This document shows, one piece after another, positions 53,435 through 63,762 of a stretch of 64,000 nucleotides of DNA. The stretch is taken from positions 1 through 64,000 of the forward strand of contig NZ_JAQMYP010000013.1 in the NCBI RefSeq assembly GCF_028369295.1. The letters run 5' to 3'. The notes beneath the pieces are model-generated. The model made no database searches. It worked only from the letters and a program-made list of their open reading frames with translations, and had not been told where the DNA came from. Source of the DNA: Streptomyces sp. HD (GTDB lineage Bacteria; Actinomycetota; Actinomycetes; Streptomycetales; Streptomycetaceae). A program made the translations under genes and the position numbers. The first letter of the stretch is position 1. Every line of letters starts with the position of its first letter.

Positions 53435-53653
53435 CTAGCCGCAACAGCCCCCACCGCAACACCCACCGCCCCCGCCGCTCGGCTTCTGTGCCGCGGGGGC
53501 GCTCGCCGTACCGCCCACGGCGACCGTCGACAACAGCTTCACCGTGTCGTCATGCCCCGCAGGGCAGCTCGCCGGGTCGGACGACTCCGCCATCGGCCGG
53601 CTCAGTTCAAACGTGTCGCCGCAGCTGCGGCAGCGGTACTCGTAGCGAGGCAT
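53435..53653 (-). CDS. FmdB-type zinc ribbon protein with Cys/Gly tail
   Basis: A 72-aa protein. The N-terminal FmdB/CxxC_CXXC_SSSS zinc ribbon has MPRYEYRCRSCGDTFEL and the second metal pair in SCPAGHDD, where a Cys and a His or a later residue complete the site. The C-terminus is GGGGGCCGGGCCG, with four cysteines, unusual for the family and suggestive of extra metal binding. ATG 53653 matches the conserved MPRYEY start. Transcribed after the coiled-coil gene, 19 bp downstream of its stop. Confidence 0.82.
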   Translation of the reverse strand: MPRYEYRCRSCGDTFELSRPMAESSDPASCPAGHDDTVKLLSTVAVGGTASAPAAQKPSGGGGGCCGGGCCG

Positions 53654-53672
53654 GAGCACAGGTTAAGCCCCG

Positions 53673-55370
53673 TCAGTGCCCGCCGCCGCGCTCCTCACGG
53701 ATCTGGGAGACGACCCCGGCCACCGTGTGCCGTACCGCTTCCGTCTCGGTCAGGAAGTGCCAGTAGTCCGGGTGGCGGCCCTCCAGCGTGCCGATCGCCC
53801 GCTCCAGTCGGCCGACGGAGTCGTCCAGCGGGCGTGCGTGCCGCGGGTCGGGCGTGTTGCGGCCCGCCATGGCCAGCCGCTGGGCGTCCCGGATCGCGAA
53901 GCGGGTCCGGTCGATCTCCTGCTGGGGGTCCTTCTGCACGGCGTTCAGCCGCCGCAGCCGGTCACCGGCCGCAGACACCGACTCGTCCGTGCCGTTCAGC
54001 AGCGCCCGGACCGTCGACAGCAGAGCGGTGGCGTCCGGCCAGCGCTGCTCGTCGCGCGCGGCCCGGGCCTCGTTCAGCTTCAGCTCGGCCTGTCGTACGT
54101 TCTCCGCGGCACCGTCCGGGACGCCCTGCAGGTCCTGCCAGCAGGCCGCCGTGAACCGCCGCCGCAGCTCGCTGAGCACCGGCTCCACCTGCCCGGCACG
54201 GGTGGTGAGCGCCTGTGCGCGCGTCCGCAGCGAGACCAGCCGGTGGTCGATCTCGGCCGCCCGCTCCGGCAGCCGCTCGGCCTCCACCCGGACCGCCTCG
54301 GCCTCCCGCGCGACCCGCTCGGCACGCTCCAGCGTCTGCGGGACGCCATGCTGCCCGGCGCCCTGGTTGAGCTTGGTCAGCTCGGGCCCGAGGGCCGCCA
54401 GCCGCGCCGCGAGGTCGTCGGCCTTCAGCCCCGAGCTCCGTACGGCGTCCAGGGCGTTCGAGGCGGCGAGCAGCCCCTGGCGGGCGCGCTCCACGGCCGG
54501 GGCGAGACGGGCCAGCTGGGTCTCCGCCTTGCCGAGCAGCGGCCCGAGCCCGTCGGCGAAGCGGTCCAGCTCGCGCTTCATGTTGTCGAGGCCGTCCTTG
54601 GCCCTCGCCAGTTCCGTACGGGCGCGGGCGGCGGCCGAGGCCTCCAGGTCGTCACGGTCGAGGTCGTGGGCGTCGACGGCCTGGATGTACTGGCCGCTGG
54701 CCTCGTCGATGCGCCGTCCGAGCGCCTCGAAGTCGGTGATCGCCCGGCGGGCGGCGGGGGAGTCGTCGACGGCCGCGATCGTCTCGATCGAGATCCGCAG
54801 ATCCCGCTGGGCGGTGTCCAGCTCGTAGAACGCGGCCGCCGCCGCATCCTTCGCGGCCTGCGCCTCGGCCCGCTGACTCTCGGCCCGCCCCCCGAACCAG
54901 CGCCGCGTACCACCACCGGCGAAGGCGGCGGGGAGCACGGCGGGCAGCGCCAGGGCGGCGACGAGGGGGACGGCGATCAGGGTGAGGGTGTCACGGAGAG
55001 CGCGATGGCGGGACGGGGACTGGGACCAGGAGCGAGATGGGGACTGGGACTGGGACTGGGACCGGGATGGGGACAGGGACAGGGACAGGGACAGAGGCCG
55101 AGACCGGGGCTCGGGCTGGGGCCGGGCGGAGGGGCCCTTGGACCGGCCGACGGAATCCTCGACCCGGCCGGCCGAACCTTCGACCCGGCCGACGGAATCC
55201 CCGACCCTGTCGACGGAGCCCTCGGTCCGGTCGACGGAGCCCTCGGCCCGGGCGGCGGAACGCACGGGCTGCTGGACGGCCGAGCGCGCCCGATGTCCCG
55301 GCGCGCCCGGTACTGACGGCGAGTTCGGCTGCGGAGGTGTCGCCGTCACATCCCTCTCCCGTGCTGTCAT
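53673..55370 (-). CDS. Large coiled-coil membrane-anchored protein with repeat-rich N-terminus
   Basis: A 565-aa protein. Residues 35-80 are a seven-residue repeat (SVDRxEG variants). Residues 92-122 are Ser/Arg/Gln low complexity (SLSLSLSPSRSQSQSQ). A membrane segment at about 128-153 follows, then about 350 residues of charged helix typical of coiled coils, with no enzyme motif. Both repeat tracts correspond to DNA tandem repeats at 55141-55262 and 55039-55094. The start could lie further downstream, because the N-terminal third has little conservation value by eye. Function unknown; a structural or cell-envelope role is possible. Confidence 0.7.
   Translation of the reverse strand: MTARERDVTATPPQPNSPSVPGAPGHRARSAVQQPVRSAARAEGSVDRTEGSVDRVGDSVGRVEGSAGRVEDSVGRSKGPSARPQPEPRSRPLSLSLSLSPSRSQSQSQSPSRSWSQSPSRHRALRDTLTLIAVPLVAALALPAVLPAAFAGGGTRRWFGGRAESQRAEAQAAKDAAAAAFYELDTAQRDLRISIETIAAVDDSPAARRAITDFEALGRRIDEASGQYIQAVDAHDLDRDDLEASAAARARTELARAKDGLDNMKRELDRFADGLGPLLGKAETQLARLAPAVERARQGLLAASNALDAVRSSGLKADDLAARLAALGPELTKLNQGAGQHGVPQTLERAERVAREAEAVRVEAERLPERAAEIDHRLVSLRTRAQALTTRAGQVEPVLSELRRRFTAACWQDLQGVPDGAAENVRQAELKLNEARAARDEQRWPDATALLSTVRALLNGTDESVSAAGDRLRRLNAVQKDPQQEIDRTRFAIRDAQRLAMAGRNTPDPRHARPLDDSVGRLERAIGTLEGRHPDYWHFLTETEAVRHTVAGVVSQIREERGGGH
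55039..55094. repeat. Hexamer microsatellite-like repeat
   Basis: About nine copies of a GGGACT/GGGACA-type hexamer, encoding alternating Ser-x residues (for example SQSQSQ) on the minus strand. Being a multiple of three, expansion would not shift the frame. Confidence 0.85.
55141..55262. repeat. 21-bp tandem repeat, about six units
   Basis: Units of the form GACCCGGCCGACGGAATCC with variation, read on the minus strand as seven-residue repeats (GSVDRxE). Located in the N-terminal coding region of the coiled-coil protein. Confidence 0.85.
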
Positions 55371-55423
55371 TCACCCTTCCCGGTGTCATTCTCCCACCGG
55401 TTTAGGACGAACACACGGGCCGA

Positions 55424-56197
55424 TTAGTTCGCGGTTCGCACCGTGATTTGCCCGTCTCCGCTCTGCGCGGACACCACATGGGCGCTGCTGTCGTCCTTGG
55501 GCACGGACACGTCCACCGAGCCGTCGCCGCTCTTCGTCGTCACCCGGTACGTGGCCCGCGGCACCTCGATCGTCACCGAGCCGTCGCCGCTGCGGGTCTC
55601 CACCAGGTCCGGCACGGTGCCGAGTTCGAGCCGGACCGAGCCGTCACCGGTCTGCGCCTTCACCCGGCGCGAGGAGACGTCGGAGACATGCATGGAGCCG
55701 TCGCCGGTCTTCAGGTTCAGCGGACCGCTGGAGTCGGTGACCCGCACGGAGCCGTCTCCCGTACGAATGCTGAGCGGATCCTTGAACCCCTGGGCCCGCA
55801 CACTGCCGTCCCCGTCCTCGACCTTCACGGTGACGCCGCGCGGCACCTCGATGCGGTGCTTGGCCGAGCAGTTGGTGATCATGCCGGAGCACTTCTCCCG
55901 CAGCACCAGCCGGTCGTCCTTCATCTCCCAGGTCACCTCGGGGTCCGAGCCGACCGCGACGGAACCCTTGAACCACCGGGTGACCGCAACCGTCCCGGCC
56001 TTGTTCCCGTCGTCGGCGACGATCTCCAGCGCCGAGTCGTCGGAGTCGACGGTCAGTGTCCGTCCCTCCAGCGGGAAGGACCGGTGGTCGGGCTCCTTGT
56101 CGTCCCCCGCGTCGGCCCCGCATGCGGCGACACCGGCGACGAGCACCACGACGACCGCGGCGACGGCGGCGGCGCGAGCGGGAACGGTACGGGCCAT
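55424..56197 (-). CDS. DUF4097 beta-repeat lipoprotein
   Basis: A 257-aa lipoprotein. The signal peptide has a hydrophobic core AAVAAVVVVLVAG and lipobox VAGVAAC. The body is a right-handed beta-helix of about 20-residue repeats with the core GDGSV (at least five copies), as in DUF4097/adhesin-like families. Cysteines in KCSGMITNCS may form a disulfide. ATG 56197 has GGGGGAG upstream. It would sit on the outer face of the membrane; the role is unknown, possibly stress sensing or surface interaction. Confidence 0.87.
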   Translation of the reverse strand: MARTVPARAAAVAAVVVVLVAGVAACGADAGDDKEPDHRSFPLEGRTLTVDSDDSALEIVADDGNKAGTVAVTRWFKGSVAVGSDPEVTWEMKDDRLVLREKCSGMITNCSAKHRIEVPRGVTVKVEDGDGSVRAQGFKDPLSIRTGDGSVRVTDSSGPLNLKTGDGSMHVSDVSSRRVKAQTGDGSVRLELGTVPDLVETRSGDGSVTIEVPRATYRVTTKSGDGSVDVSVPKDDSSAHVVSAQSGDGQITVRTAN

Positions 56198-56469
56198 GAC
56201 GATCTCCCCCTGAGACTTCCCCTGTGGCCGACCTCGGTGGCCCGGGAATTCAACGATTTCCTGCACGATTCCTTGAGCGTACGGACGCCTGGCCCCCCGG
56301 GGGATCCGGGCTGCTCCCGGATCCATGGTGGGGATAACCCCAGGTGATCCCCGAGCTGTCCCCGAGGCGATCCCCCAGGTGATCCCCGGACTTCCCGGCA
56401 TCCCGGACAGTCCGCGATACGGGTTTGCGGGACATGGCCCCTGGCAAGGTAGGCTGTCGACTCGTTCTC
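56198..56469. other. Region upstream of DUF4097 and tRNA-Val
   Basis: 272 bp with no gene seen. It has the DUF4097 ribosome binding site on the minus strand and three spaced copies of GTGATCCCC-like sequence at about 56344-56386, which may be a binding array or simple duplication. The tRNA promoter lies at 56425-56455. Confidence 0.6.
56425..56455 (+). promoter_or_regulatory. Promoter of tRNA-Val
   Basis: TTGCGG (56425-56430), a 19-bp spacer, then TAGGCT (56450-56455), ending 14 bases before the mature tRNA start. TAGGCT-type -10 boxes are common in Streptomyces. Confidence 0.5.
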
Positions 56470-56541
<72 letters not shown>

Positions 56542-56550
56542 CAGCGGAAG

Positions 56551-56580
56551 AGGACCCCGACCGTTCACGGTCGGGGTCCT
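56551..56580. terminator. Terminator after tRNA-Val
   Basis: A perfect 13-bp stem AGGACCCCGACCG / CGGTCGGGGTCCT with loop TTCA. It also serves the convergent 114-aa gene. Confidence 0.88.
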
Positions 56581-56604
56581 CGGCGTATCAGCGCTCCTTC
56601 TCCG

Positions 56605-56949
56605 CTAGCTCTCTTTCTCCGCCGACGCCTCGTGGGCGTGCTTCAGCTTCGTGCGGGCGTCGACGCGCTCCGCTCCGGCCATCTCCGACCAGTAGCGGTG
56701 CCCGCTGACGAACACCGCGAGCTCGTGCTCGCGTCGCCGGAGCTTCTCCACCTCGGCCTGCTCGTCCTCCGTCCAGCCGGGGGAGGCGGGGCGCTCGACC
56801 TTGCGCCAGCCGTTGTCGTCGCTGAATCCGTCCAGGGGCACGACCGACCAGGGAAGCCGCCTCAGCAGAGCCGACAGCTCGGCCCGGACCTGATGCAGCT
56901 CCTCCTGGCCGGCTAGGAGGTCACTCGGAAAGTCATAGGACGTAGCCAC
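56605..56949 (-). CDS. Conserved hypothetical soluble protein
   Basis: A 114-aa protein beginning (GTG start) MATSYDFPSDLLAGQEELHQ, with helical content and the Trp-rich motif RLPWSVVPLDGF. The C-terminal half (EDEQAEVEKLRRREHELAVF) is a predicted coiled helix. I recognise no domain. It lies between the tRNA-Val terminator and the ketopantoate reductase gene on the same strand as the latter, 65 bp apart. Confidence 0.7.
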   Translation of the reverse strand: MATSYDFPSDLLAGQEELHQVRAELSALLRRLPWSVVPLDGFSDDNGWRKVERPASPGWTEDEQAEVEKLRRREHELAVFVSGHRYWSEMAGAERVDARTKLKHAHEASAEKES

Positions 56950-57014
56950 GGCGCAATGCTACGCCTGTTCGATTTTGGGTTGCGAGCACCTTTGGACGGT
57001 TGATGAAACCGGCC

Positions 57015-57935
57015 TCAGTGGCCGGCCTCCCTCAACTCCCCTACCAGGCGCGCCGTCACCGGCGTGGCCACCCCGTGCTCTTCCGCCGCACGGAGCAACG
57101 CGCCGCCGATGGCGTCCAGTTCGAGGGGGCGGCCCGCTTCGGCGTCCCGTTGCATCGACGACTTCGTGCCGGGCAGGAAGGCGTCGTAGCGGGCGAGGGC
57201 CTGGGCCGGGTCGGCGGGGCCGCCGCAGGCTCGGCTGACAGCTGCCGTCTCCTCGACCAGGGACGTCAACTCCTCGCGGTGGACCGTGCGTACGCCGCCG
57301 AGGGGGAGGGCGTGGCGCGTGGTGAGGAGGGCGAAGGGGGCCAGGAACGACATCTTCGCCCAGAGGGCCGCCGTCTCGTCGGGGAGGACGCGAGTGGTGG
57401 GGCCGGCCGAGCCGAGGGTCCGGGCCAGGGCGTCCAGGCGGTCGTCGGGGACCGCGTCGCCGGTCAGGTCGATCTCGGCGAAGGGGCTCGCGTGCTGGAT
57501 CTCCCCGGCCGCCACGCGGGTCGACTCGACGCGGATGACGGCGGGGGCGACCCGGTCGGCGCCGTACCGGGCGCGGAGGGGTCGGGGGTGTTCCACGCCG
57601 TTCAGGAAGGGGACGACCAGGGCGTCGCCCAGCACCTTGGGCGGGACGCGGGTCAGGGCGGTGTCGAGGGCGGTGGCCTTGACCGTGATCAGGCAGGCGT
57701 CGACCGGTTCGCGGAGTTCGGTGTCCGCCTCCACCTCGGCCGTGAAGTCCCCGAACAGGCCGCTGCGGACGCGGATTCCCGTCGTACGCAGGGCCTTGGC
57801 CGTCTCGTCGCCGGCCAGGCAGATGACGCGGTGGCCCGCCCTGGACAGCAGCGCGGCCAGCAGGCCGCCTATGCCGCCCGGGCCCAGTACCGCCACGGTG
57901 ATTCGGTCATTCGCCGTCGTGCCGTTCGCCGTCAT
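57015..57935 (-). CDS. 2-dehydropantoate 2-reductase family protein
   Basis: A 306-aa NADPH-dependent ketopantoate reductase (ApbA/PanE family), which in the pantothenate pathway makes pantoate. The Rossmann glycine motif is VAVLGPGGIGGLLAALL. The catalytic Lys is expected in LITVKATALDTAL, and the Asn in VPFLNGVEH and the SSMQRDAEAGRPLE block are conserved. The ATG at 57935 follows GAGAGGA; the longer frame adds residues without support. Streptomyces usually carry several paralogues, so the pathway role is not certain. Confidence 0.9.
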   Translation of the reverse strand: MTANGTTANDRITVAVLGPGGIGGLLAALLSRAGHRVICLAGDETAKALRTTGIRVRSGLFGDFTAEVEADTELREPVDACLITVKATALDTALTRVPPKVLGDALVVPFLNGVEHPRPLRARYGADRVAPAVIRVESTRVAAGEIQHASPFAEIDLTGDAVPDDRLDALARTLGSAGPTTRVLPDETAALWAKMSFLAPFALLTTRHALPLGGVRTVHREELTSLVEETAAVSRACGGPADPAQALARYDAFLPGTKSSMQRDAEAGRPLELDAIGGALLRAAEEHGVATPVTARLVGELREAGH

Positions 57936-58024
57936 GCGAATCCTCTCGTCGGTCGGCCCCGGAATGGTGGCCGCCTCTGAGGTGATCATGGCAGACAGCG
58001 CCTTTCTCGGGGGAGACTGGACGC

Positions 58025-58258
58025 ATGTGCCGCAGCATCAAGACGCTCCGTCCGCCCGTGTTGCCCGAAGAGGCGACGGAGGAAGAGATCAGGGCCGCCG
58101 CCCTCCAGTACGTACGCAAGGTCTCCGGCTTCCGGGCCCCGGCCGCGCACAACCGCGAGGTCTTCGACCGTGCCGTCGACATGATCGCGCAGGCCACGGC
58201 CGAACTGCTCGACGGGCTGGAGGTGCGGGGGGCCGCGGTGGCGCGCAAGGCCGGGTGA
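58025..58258 (+). CDS. DUF2277 protein
   Basis: A 77-aa protein, MCRSIKTLRPPVLPEEATEE onwards, with a conserved MCRxIKxL start containing an N-terminal Cys and KVSGFRAPAAHNREVFD. The family is widespread in actinobacteria, of unknown function; its size suggests a small helical regulator or nucleic-acid-associated protein. ATG with GGGGGAG 8 bp upstream. Divergent from ketopantoate reductase. Confidence 0.85.
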   Translation: MCRSIKTLRPPVLPEEATEEEIRAAALQYVRKVSGFRAPAAHNREVFDRAVDMIAQATAELLDGLEVRGAAVARKAG

Positions 58259-58312
58259 GGTCGGAGGCAAGCGGTGCCCGGCACCGGCAGCGTGCCGACG
58301 AACCGCACCCCG

Positions 58313-58930
58313 CTACGCCGGCCCCCGCCGCACCAGGTACGTGGCCACCGCCCCGGCCCCGAACAGCGCCGCCACCGACACCGCCGTCGCCAGCCATGTC
58401 GCGCCCAGCCACTGGGCGCCGAAGTAGCCGAGGGCCACGCTGTACACGGCCCAGGTGAGGCCGGCCAGGGCGGACCAGGGGAGGAAGTCGCGGGCGCTGC
58501 GGTGGGTGGCGCCGGCGCCGAGGGAGACGACCGAGCGGCCGGCGGGGGCGAAGCGGGCGAGGACGACCAGGGCGCCGCCGCCCCGGGCCAGGGCGGCGCC
58601 GAGACGTTCCTGCGCAGATGTCAGGCGGCGGGAGCGGGCGATCGCGCGGTCCAGTCGGGCGCCGCCGCGCCGGGCGACGCGGTAGGCGACGAGGTCGCCC
58701 AGGACGGAGGCCGTCGCCGCGCAGAGCGTCAGGGCCAGGATGTCCGGGACCTCGCCGGGCACCTCACCGGTCGCGGCACCCGAGCCCGCGGCCGCGGCCG
58801 TCGCCGCCATGATCACCAGAACGCCGCTGGGCAGCACCGGCAGGAACACGTCCAGCAGGATCGACAGTGCCACCACGACGTAGATCCATGGACCCGCTGT
58901 CAGCGAGCCCACGTCCTCGAAACCCTGCAC
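58313..58930 (-). CDS. DedA-family (VTT) membrane protein
   Basis: A 205-aa integral membrane protein of the DedA/SNARE-associated family. Membrane segments lie at about 15-35, 65-82, 110-130 (ARFAPAGRSVVSLGAGATHR is the conserved VTT-type motif), 140-160 and 175-195. The family participates in membrane homeostasis and undecaprenyl-phosphate or lipid flipping. GTG start. The 299-bp gap upstream (58931-59229) contains no gene but a 16-bp tandem repeat. Confidence 0.87.
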   Translation of the reverse strand: MQGFEDVGSLTAGPWIYVVVALSILLDVFLPVLPSGVLVIMAATAAAAGSGAATGEVPGEVPDILALTLCAATASVLGDLVAYRVARRGGARLDRAIARSRRLTSAQERLGAALARGGGALVVLARFAPAGRSVVSLGAGATHRSARDFLPWSALAGLTWAVYSVALGYFGAQWLGATWLATAVSVAALFGAGAVATYLVRRGPA

Positions 58931-59229
58931 CGCAACTCCCCGTTAACCCCCGTGGCCAGACCGTGCCGCGACGTCGCGGGGGAGCGGCAGGGGCGGCCTA
59001 TGACAGCCATACAGCGTACGCCGGGGGTGTGACAGCAGGTTCATCGGGGGCACGTGCGTTCGGCACAGGATGTTCACTCACCTGCATCGACCCGACAAGC
59101 GGCAACAGCAAAGGCGGAAGCGAAGGCGACAGCGCCCGCACCCGCGTGAGCCTCGCGGATACGGGCGCCGTCGTGCAGGGCGGCCGTCGTGCAGTTCGGC
59201 CGTCGTACGGGGACGCGGTGCCGGAGCCG
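58931..59229. other. Gap between DedA and DoxX genes, no gene seen
   Basis: 299 bp; no convincing coding frame. It contains three units of a 16-bp repeat beginning GCCGTCGTGCA (59167-59212), close to the DoxX stop. The remainder shows no strong hairpin or start-codon context. Confidence 0.65.
59167..59212. repeat. 16-bp tandem repeat, three units
   Basis: GCCGTCGTGCAGGGCG, GCCGTCGTGCAGTTCG, GCCGTCGTACGGGG. It sits just after the DoxX gene (minus strand). Confidence 0.8.
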
Positions 59230-59667
59230 TCAGGCGGCCACCGGGGCCTGGTCGGCCGTCGTCGCGCTCTGCGTGCCGGTGCGCTTGACGAACAGCCGGT
59301 CCAGGCCGAACGCGCCGGAGCCGGTGAAGATCAGCAGGAACATGGCCCAGCAGTACATGGCGGCGCCTTCGCCCTGGTTCTCGATGGGCCACAGGGCCTG
59401 CGGCTGGTGGACCTTGAAGTACGCGTAGGCCATGGCGCCGGAGGAGATGAACGCCGCGGCGCGGGTGCCGAGGCCGAGCAGGACCAGGCTGCCGCCGACG
59501 AGTTCGATCACCGCGGCGTACCAGCCGGGCCAGGTGCCGGCTTCCATGGTCTGGCCGCCGAACGTGCCGAAGAGCGAGTTGGCGCCGTGGCAGGCGAAGA
59601 GCAGGCCGACGACGATGCGGAACAGGCCGATGGCATACGGCTGGGCGCTGTTGAGGCGTCCGGTCAT
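59230..59667 (-). CDS. DoxX-family membrane protein
   Basis: A 145-aa protein with four membrane segments (about 13-32, 50-70, 77-92, 103-122) and the DoxX-type start ALFRIVVGLLFACHGANSLFG-like region. DoxX proteins are found with thiosulfate or radical-detoxifying systems; the role here is unknown. ATG follows GAGGGAG. It is encoded 91 bp downstream of the FAD/NAD(P)-binding gene on the same strand, but with a strong own ribosome binding site. Confidence 0.88.
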   Translation of the reverse strand: MTGRLNSAQPYAIGLFRIVVGLLFACHGANSLFGTFGGQTMEAGTWPGWYAAVIELVGGSLVLLGLGTRAAAFISSGAMAYAYFKVHQPQALWPIENQGEGAAMYCWAMFLLIFTGSGAFGLDRLFVKRTGTQSATTADQAPVAA

Positions 59668-59758
59668 GTGGGGGACTCCCTCGGACTGGAGTTGGGCCGT
59701 CCCTGGAGGGAACGGCGTGGGGACGAGTACTGATCGGTAGCGACCACGTTAGGTAGTC

Positions 59759-61708
59759 CTAATCGACACTTGCAAGTTCAACATTTGGCCACAGTTCGGC
59801 CTCGGCACCCTCATGCGCCCCGGAAACAACCGCACGTAGCGCTGCCCTCGCCACCGCATCCGCGTCCGAAAGAGTGACCGAATCCACACCTGGCCGCGCC
59901 CCCGCGGCCGTCACCCAGTGCACACCTTCCGTGGGAACCCCGAACGCGAAGCGCCTCGGATGCGCCCGGCCCTGACGGTCGATCAGCCGGTACGGCCGCG
60001 GCGTCACGTCCAGCCCGCCGGTCTCGTAGCCGTCGACGGTGTGCGGGCGGCACTGCCCGGTCTTCAGCAGCCGGGCCAGCAGGTCGTCGGCGCTGCGGCG
60101 CAGGTCGGGCTCCGGCAGCCGCGCCTCGATCAGGGCCGTCGCCCGGACCGCCGAGCCCGGCACCTCCGGGGAGCGCGCCACCCAGGCCCCCTCCTCCTCC
60201 CGAACGTCCAGCCGGGGCCCGAGCACCTCCACCACCCCCGCCTCCATCAGTGCCACCAGCTCCTCCACGCGCCGCCGGGGCGGGCCGATGGACAGGAAGG
60301 CGTTGAGGGGGGTGTACCAGCGGTCCAGGTGGTCCCGGCGGGAGGTGCCGGTGAGGCCGGCGTGGTCGACGATCAGCCGGAGTTCGTTGCGCAGGTCGCG
60401 CAGCACGTCGAGGGCCGACTTCAGCGGGCCGTCCACATTGCCCCGGGCGGCGTGCACGGCGTCCTCGCGCAGATACGCCAGCAGCCAGTCGCGCCACTGC
60501 CCGGGATCGGCGAAGTCCTGCCCCGTGTACGGCCGGGAGACCCGGTCCCAGCTCCAGCGCTCGGCCTCCGGCAGGCCGAACTCGTCGAGCAGGGCCGCCT
60601 CCTGGGGGTCGCGGTGCGGGAGGGTCAGGAAGCGTGCGGTGAACTCCGGTCGCCGGGGGCCGGCCGGTATCAGCGCCGTGTAGTACACCGCCTCGACCTC
60701 CTTCGCCACCAGCGGCCATATCTCCGTGAGGAAGTCCGGCGCCTCACCCGAGTCCGCGCGCTTGCGGAAACCGGCGATCACCTCGGGCGTCAGGACCAGC
60801 GGGACATGGCGGCCGTACGGCCCCTTCGCGTTGTCGCCGCGCGCCTGGTACGGGATGCCGCGCCGTGAACCGGCGTACAGCCGCGGCTCGTTGCCGGACG
60901 GGACGTATCGCAGACCCGGGCCGCCCTCGGAGCGGACGAAGCGGCCGCCGCGGCCGGTCGTCAACAGGGCCATGTGGTCGAAGAAGTTGAGCCCCAGACC
61001 GCGCAACAGCACCGGCTCGCCGGCGGATATGGCGGAAAGGTCGACGTCTGCCGGGTTCGCGGGCGCGACGTAACGCAGGCCGTGGCGTTCGGCGTACGTC
61101 GTGAGGCGGCGCTGTGTCGTGTCGGCGGCCGTCGGCAGATGGCCCTGGGCCAGTACTACGGCGGACAGGCCGGGCAGGGTACGGCCGCTGTCGAGCGTGA
61201 GGGTCTGGCGGCGGTCGGGCATGTCGTCGAGGCGTATCGCACGGGCCGCGTGTGTCTCGACACGTATCTCGGGCGGCGCCTCGTGCACGACCTTCGCGAA
61301 CACCCATTCCAGATAGCGGCCGTAGTGGGCGCGGGTCGGGTAATCGTCCGGGCCGAGCGTGTCCGTCGCCCAGTCGTGCAGGCTGGGGCCGGGACGGATC
61401 GGGCCCGAGCAGTCCACGCTGCCGTCGGTGAACAGTGTGACCTGCGAGGACACCGTGTTCATCAGCAGCTCGGCCGACTGCGCGGTCCGCCACACCCGCC
61501 CGGGGCCGGGCGGCGCCGGGTCGACCACATGGACCGTGAGCCGGGCGCCGGGCGGCAGGAGTTCGGGTGCGGAGGCGCAGAGGCGTTCCAGGACGCTGGT
61601 GCCGCGGGGGCCGGCGCCGACCAGGGCGACGGAGACCGTGGGGGAGTCCGGGGTCGGTGCGGAGGTCGGTGCGGTCAAAGGGGTGACTCCCGGGCGTGTG
61701 GGGCGCAT
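59759..61708 (-). CDS. FAD/NAD(P)-binding oxidoreductase-like protein (NAD_binding_9 type)
   Basis: A 649-aa protein. The dinucleotide-binding motif LVGAGPRGTSVLERL (near residue 30) and a second region with VVLAQGHLP and LLRGLGLNFFDHMALL fit the large FAD/NAD(P)-binding family typified by PF13454. The C-terminal half (about 350-649) with RWYTPLNAFLSIGPP is specific to the family. No signal peptide. The ATG lacks a clear ribosome binding site and the first 25 residues are Pro/Thr-rich, so the true start may be downstream. Substrate unknown; monooxygenase-like chemistry is possible. Confidence 0.8.
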   Translation of the reverse strand: MRPTRPGVTPLTAPTSAPTPDSPTVSVALVGAGPRGTSVLERLCASAPELLPPGARLTVHVVDPAPPGPGRVWRTAQSAELLMNTVSSQVTLFTDGSVDCSGPIRPGPSLHDWATDTLGPDDYPTRAHYGRYLEWVFAKVVHEAPPEIRVETHAARAIRLDDMPDRRQTLTLDSGRTLPGLSAVVLAQGHLPTAADTTQRRLTTYAERHGLRYVAPANPADVDLSAISAGEPVLLRGLGLNFFDHMALLTTGRGGRFVRSEGGPGLRYVPSGNEPRLYAGSRRGIPYQARGDNAKGPYGRHVPLVLTPEVIAGFRKRADSGEAPDFLTEIWPLVAKEVEAVYYTALIPAGPRRPEFTARFLTLPHRDPQEAALLDEFGLPEAERWSWDRVSRPYTGQDFADPGQWRDWLLAYLREDAVHAARGNVDGPLKSALDVLRDLRNELRLIVDHAGLTGTSRRDHLDRWYTPLNAFLSIGPPRRRVEELVALMEAGVVEVLGPRLDVREEEGAWVARSPEVPGSAVRATALIEARLPEPDLRRSADDLLARLLKTGQCRPHTVDGYETGGLDVTPRPYRLIDRQGRAHPRRFAFGVPTEGVHWVTAAGARPGVDSVTLSDADAVARAALRAVVSGAHEGAEAELWPNVELASVD

Positions 61709-62012
61709 TGGAGCGGGCCGCCTGGTGGAAGCGGACGGTCCGGCTCATCATGCCGTCGGGAGCGGGGCCGACAGGGCCTCGGGGTGTGTGAGTGTGGGAT
61801 GCATCACGGGCATCACGGACTCTGCGGTGGGTTCGGGGGGATTTGGGTTCGTCGGCGGCCGCGGCGTGTGTTGGGTTGCTCGCGCAGTTCCCCGCGCCCC
61901 TCAAGGGCGTGCACTGCACGCACCTCCAGGGGCGCGGGGAACTGCGCGATCGGCCACAGACCACCCGCGGCCGCCATCGCACCGAACGTCCCGAGTTCTC
62001 AGGCACACCGTC
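61709..62012. other. Gap upstream of the FAD gene holding a type A repeat
   Basis: 304 bp between two minus-strand genes. It contains the perfect inverted repeat 61881-61948 after the PhoD stop. No gene seen. Confidence 0.7.
61881..61948. repeat. Type A interspersed inverted repeat
   Basis: A perfect 21-bp inverted pair (61881-61901 and 61928-61948; core GCAGTTCCCCGCGCCCCT) around a 26-bp loop that itself contains GTGCACTGCAC. It is the intergenic version of the element inside the PRTase gene. Confidence 0.9.
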
Positions 62013-63653
<1,641 letters not shown>

Positions 63654-63762
63654 GTGATCGCCCTCCTCCGTCGCCCCGTACGGTACGGAACGACGGAGGG
63701 GAACGGGGAGGTTCCGCAGATCACGGTTTGCCGAACTCCGTGGGCCCGGGGCCGTGCGGTGT

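Noticed and set aside
55039..55262. Possible CRISPR array
   Set aside because: Units are contiguous with no spacers, periods are 6 and 21 bp, and the region is coding.
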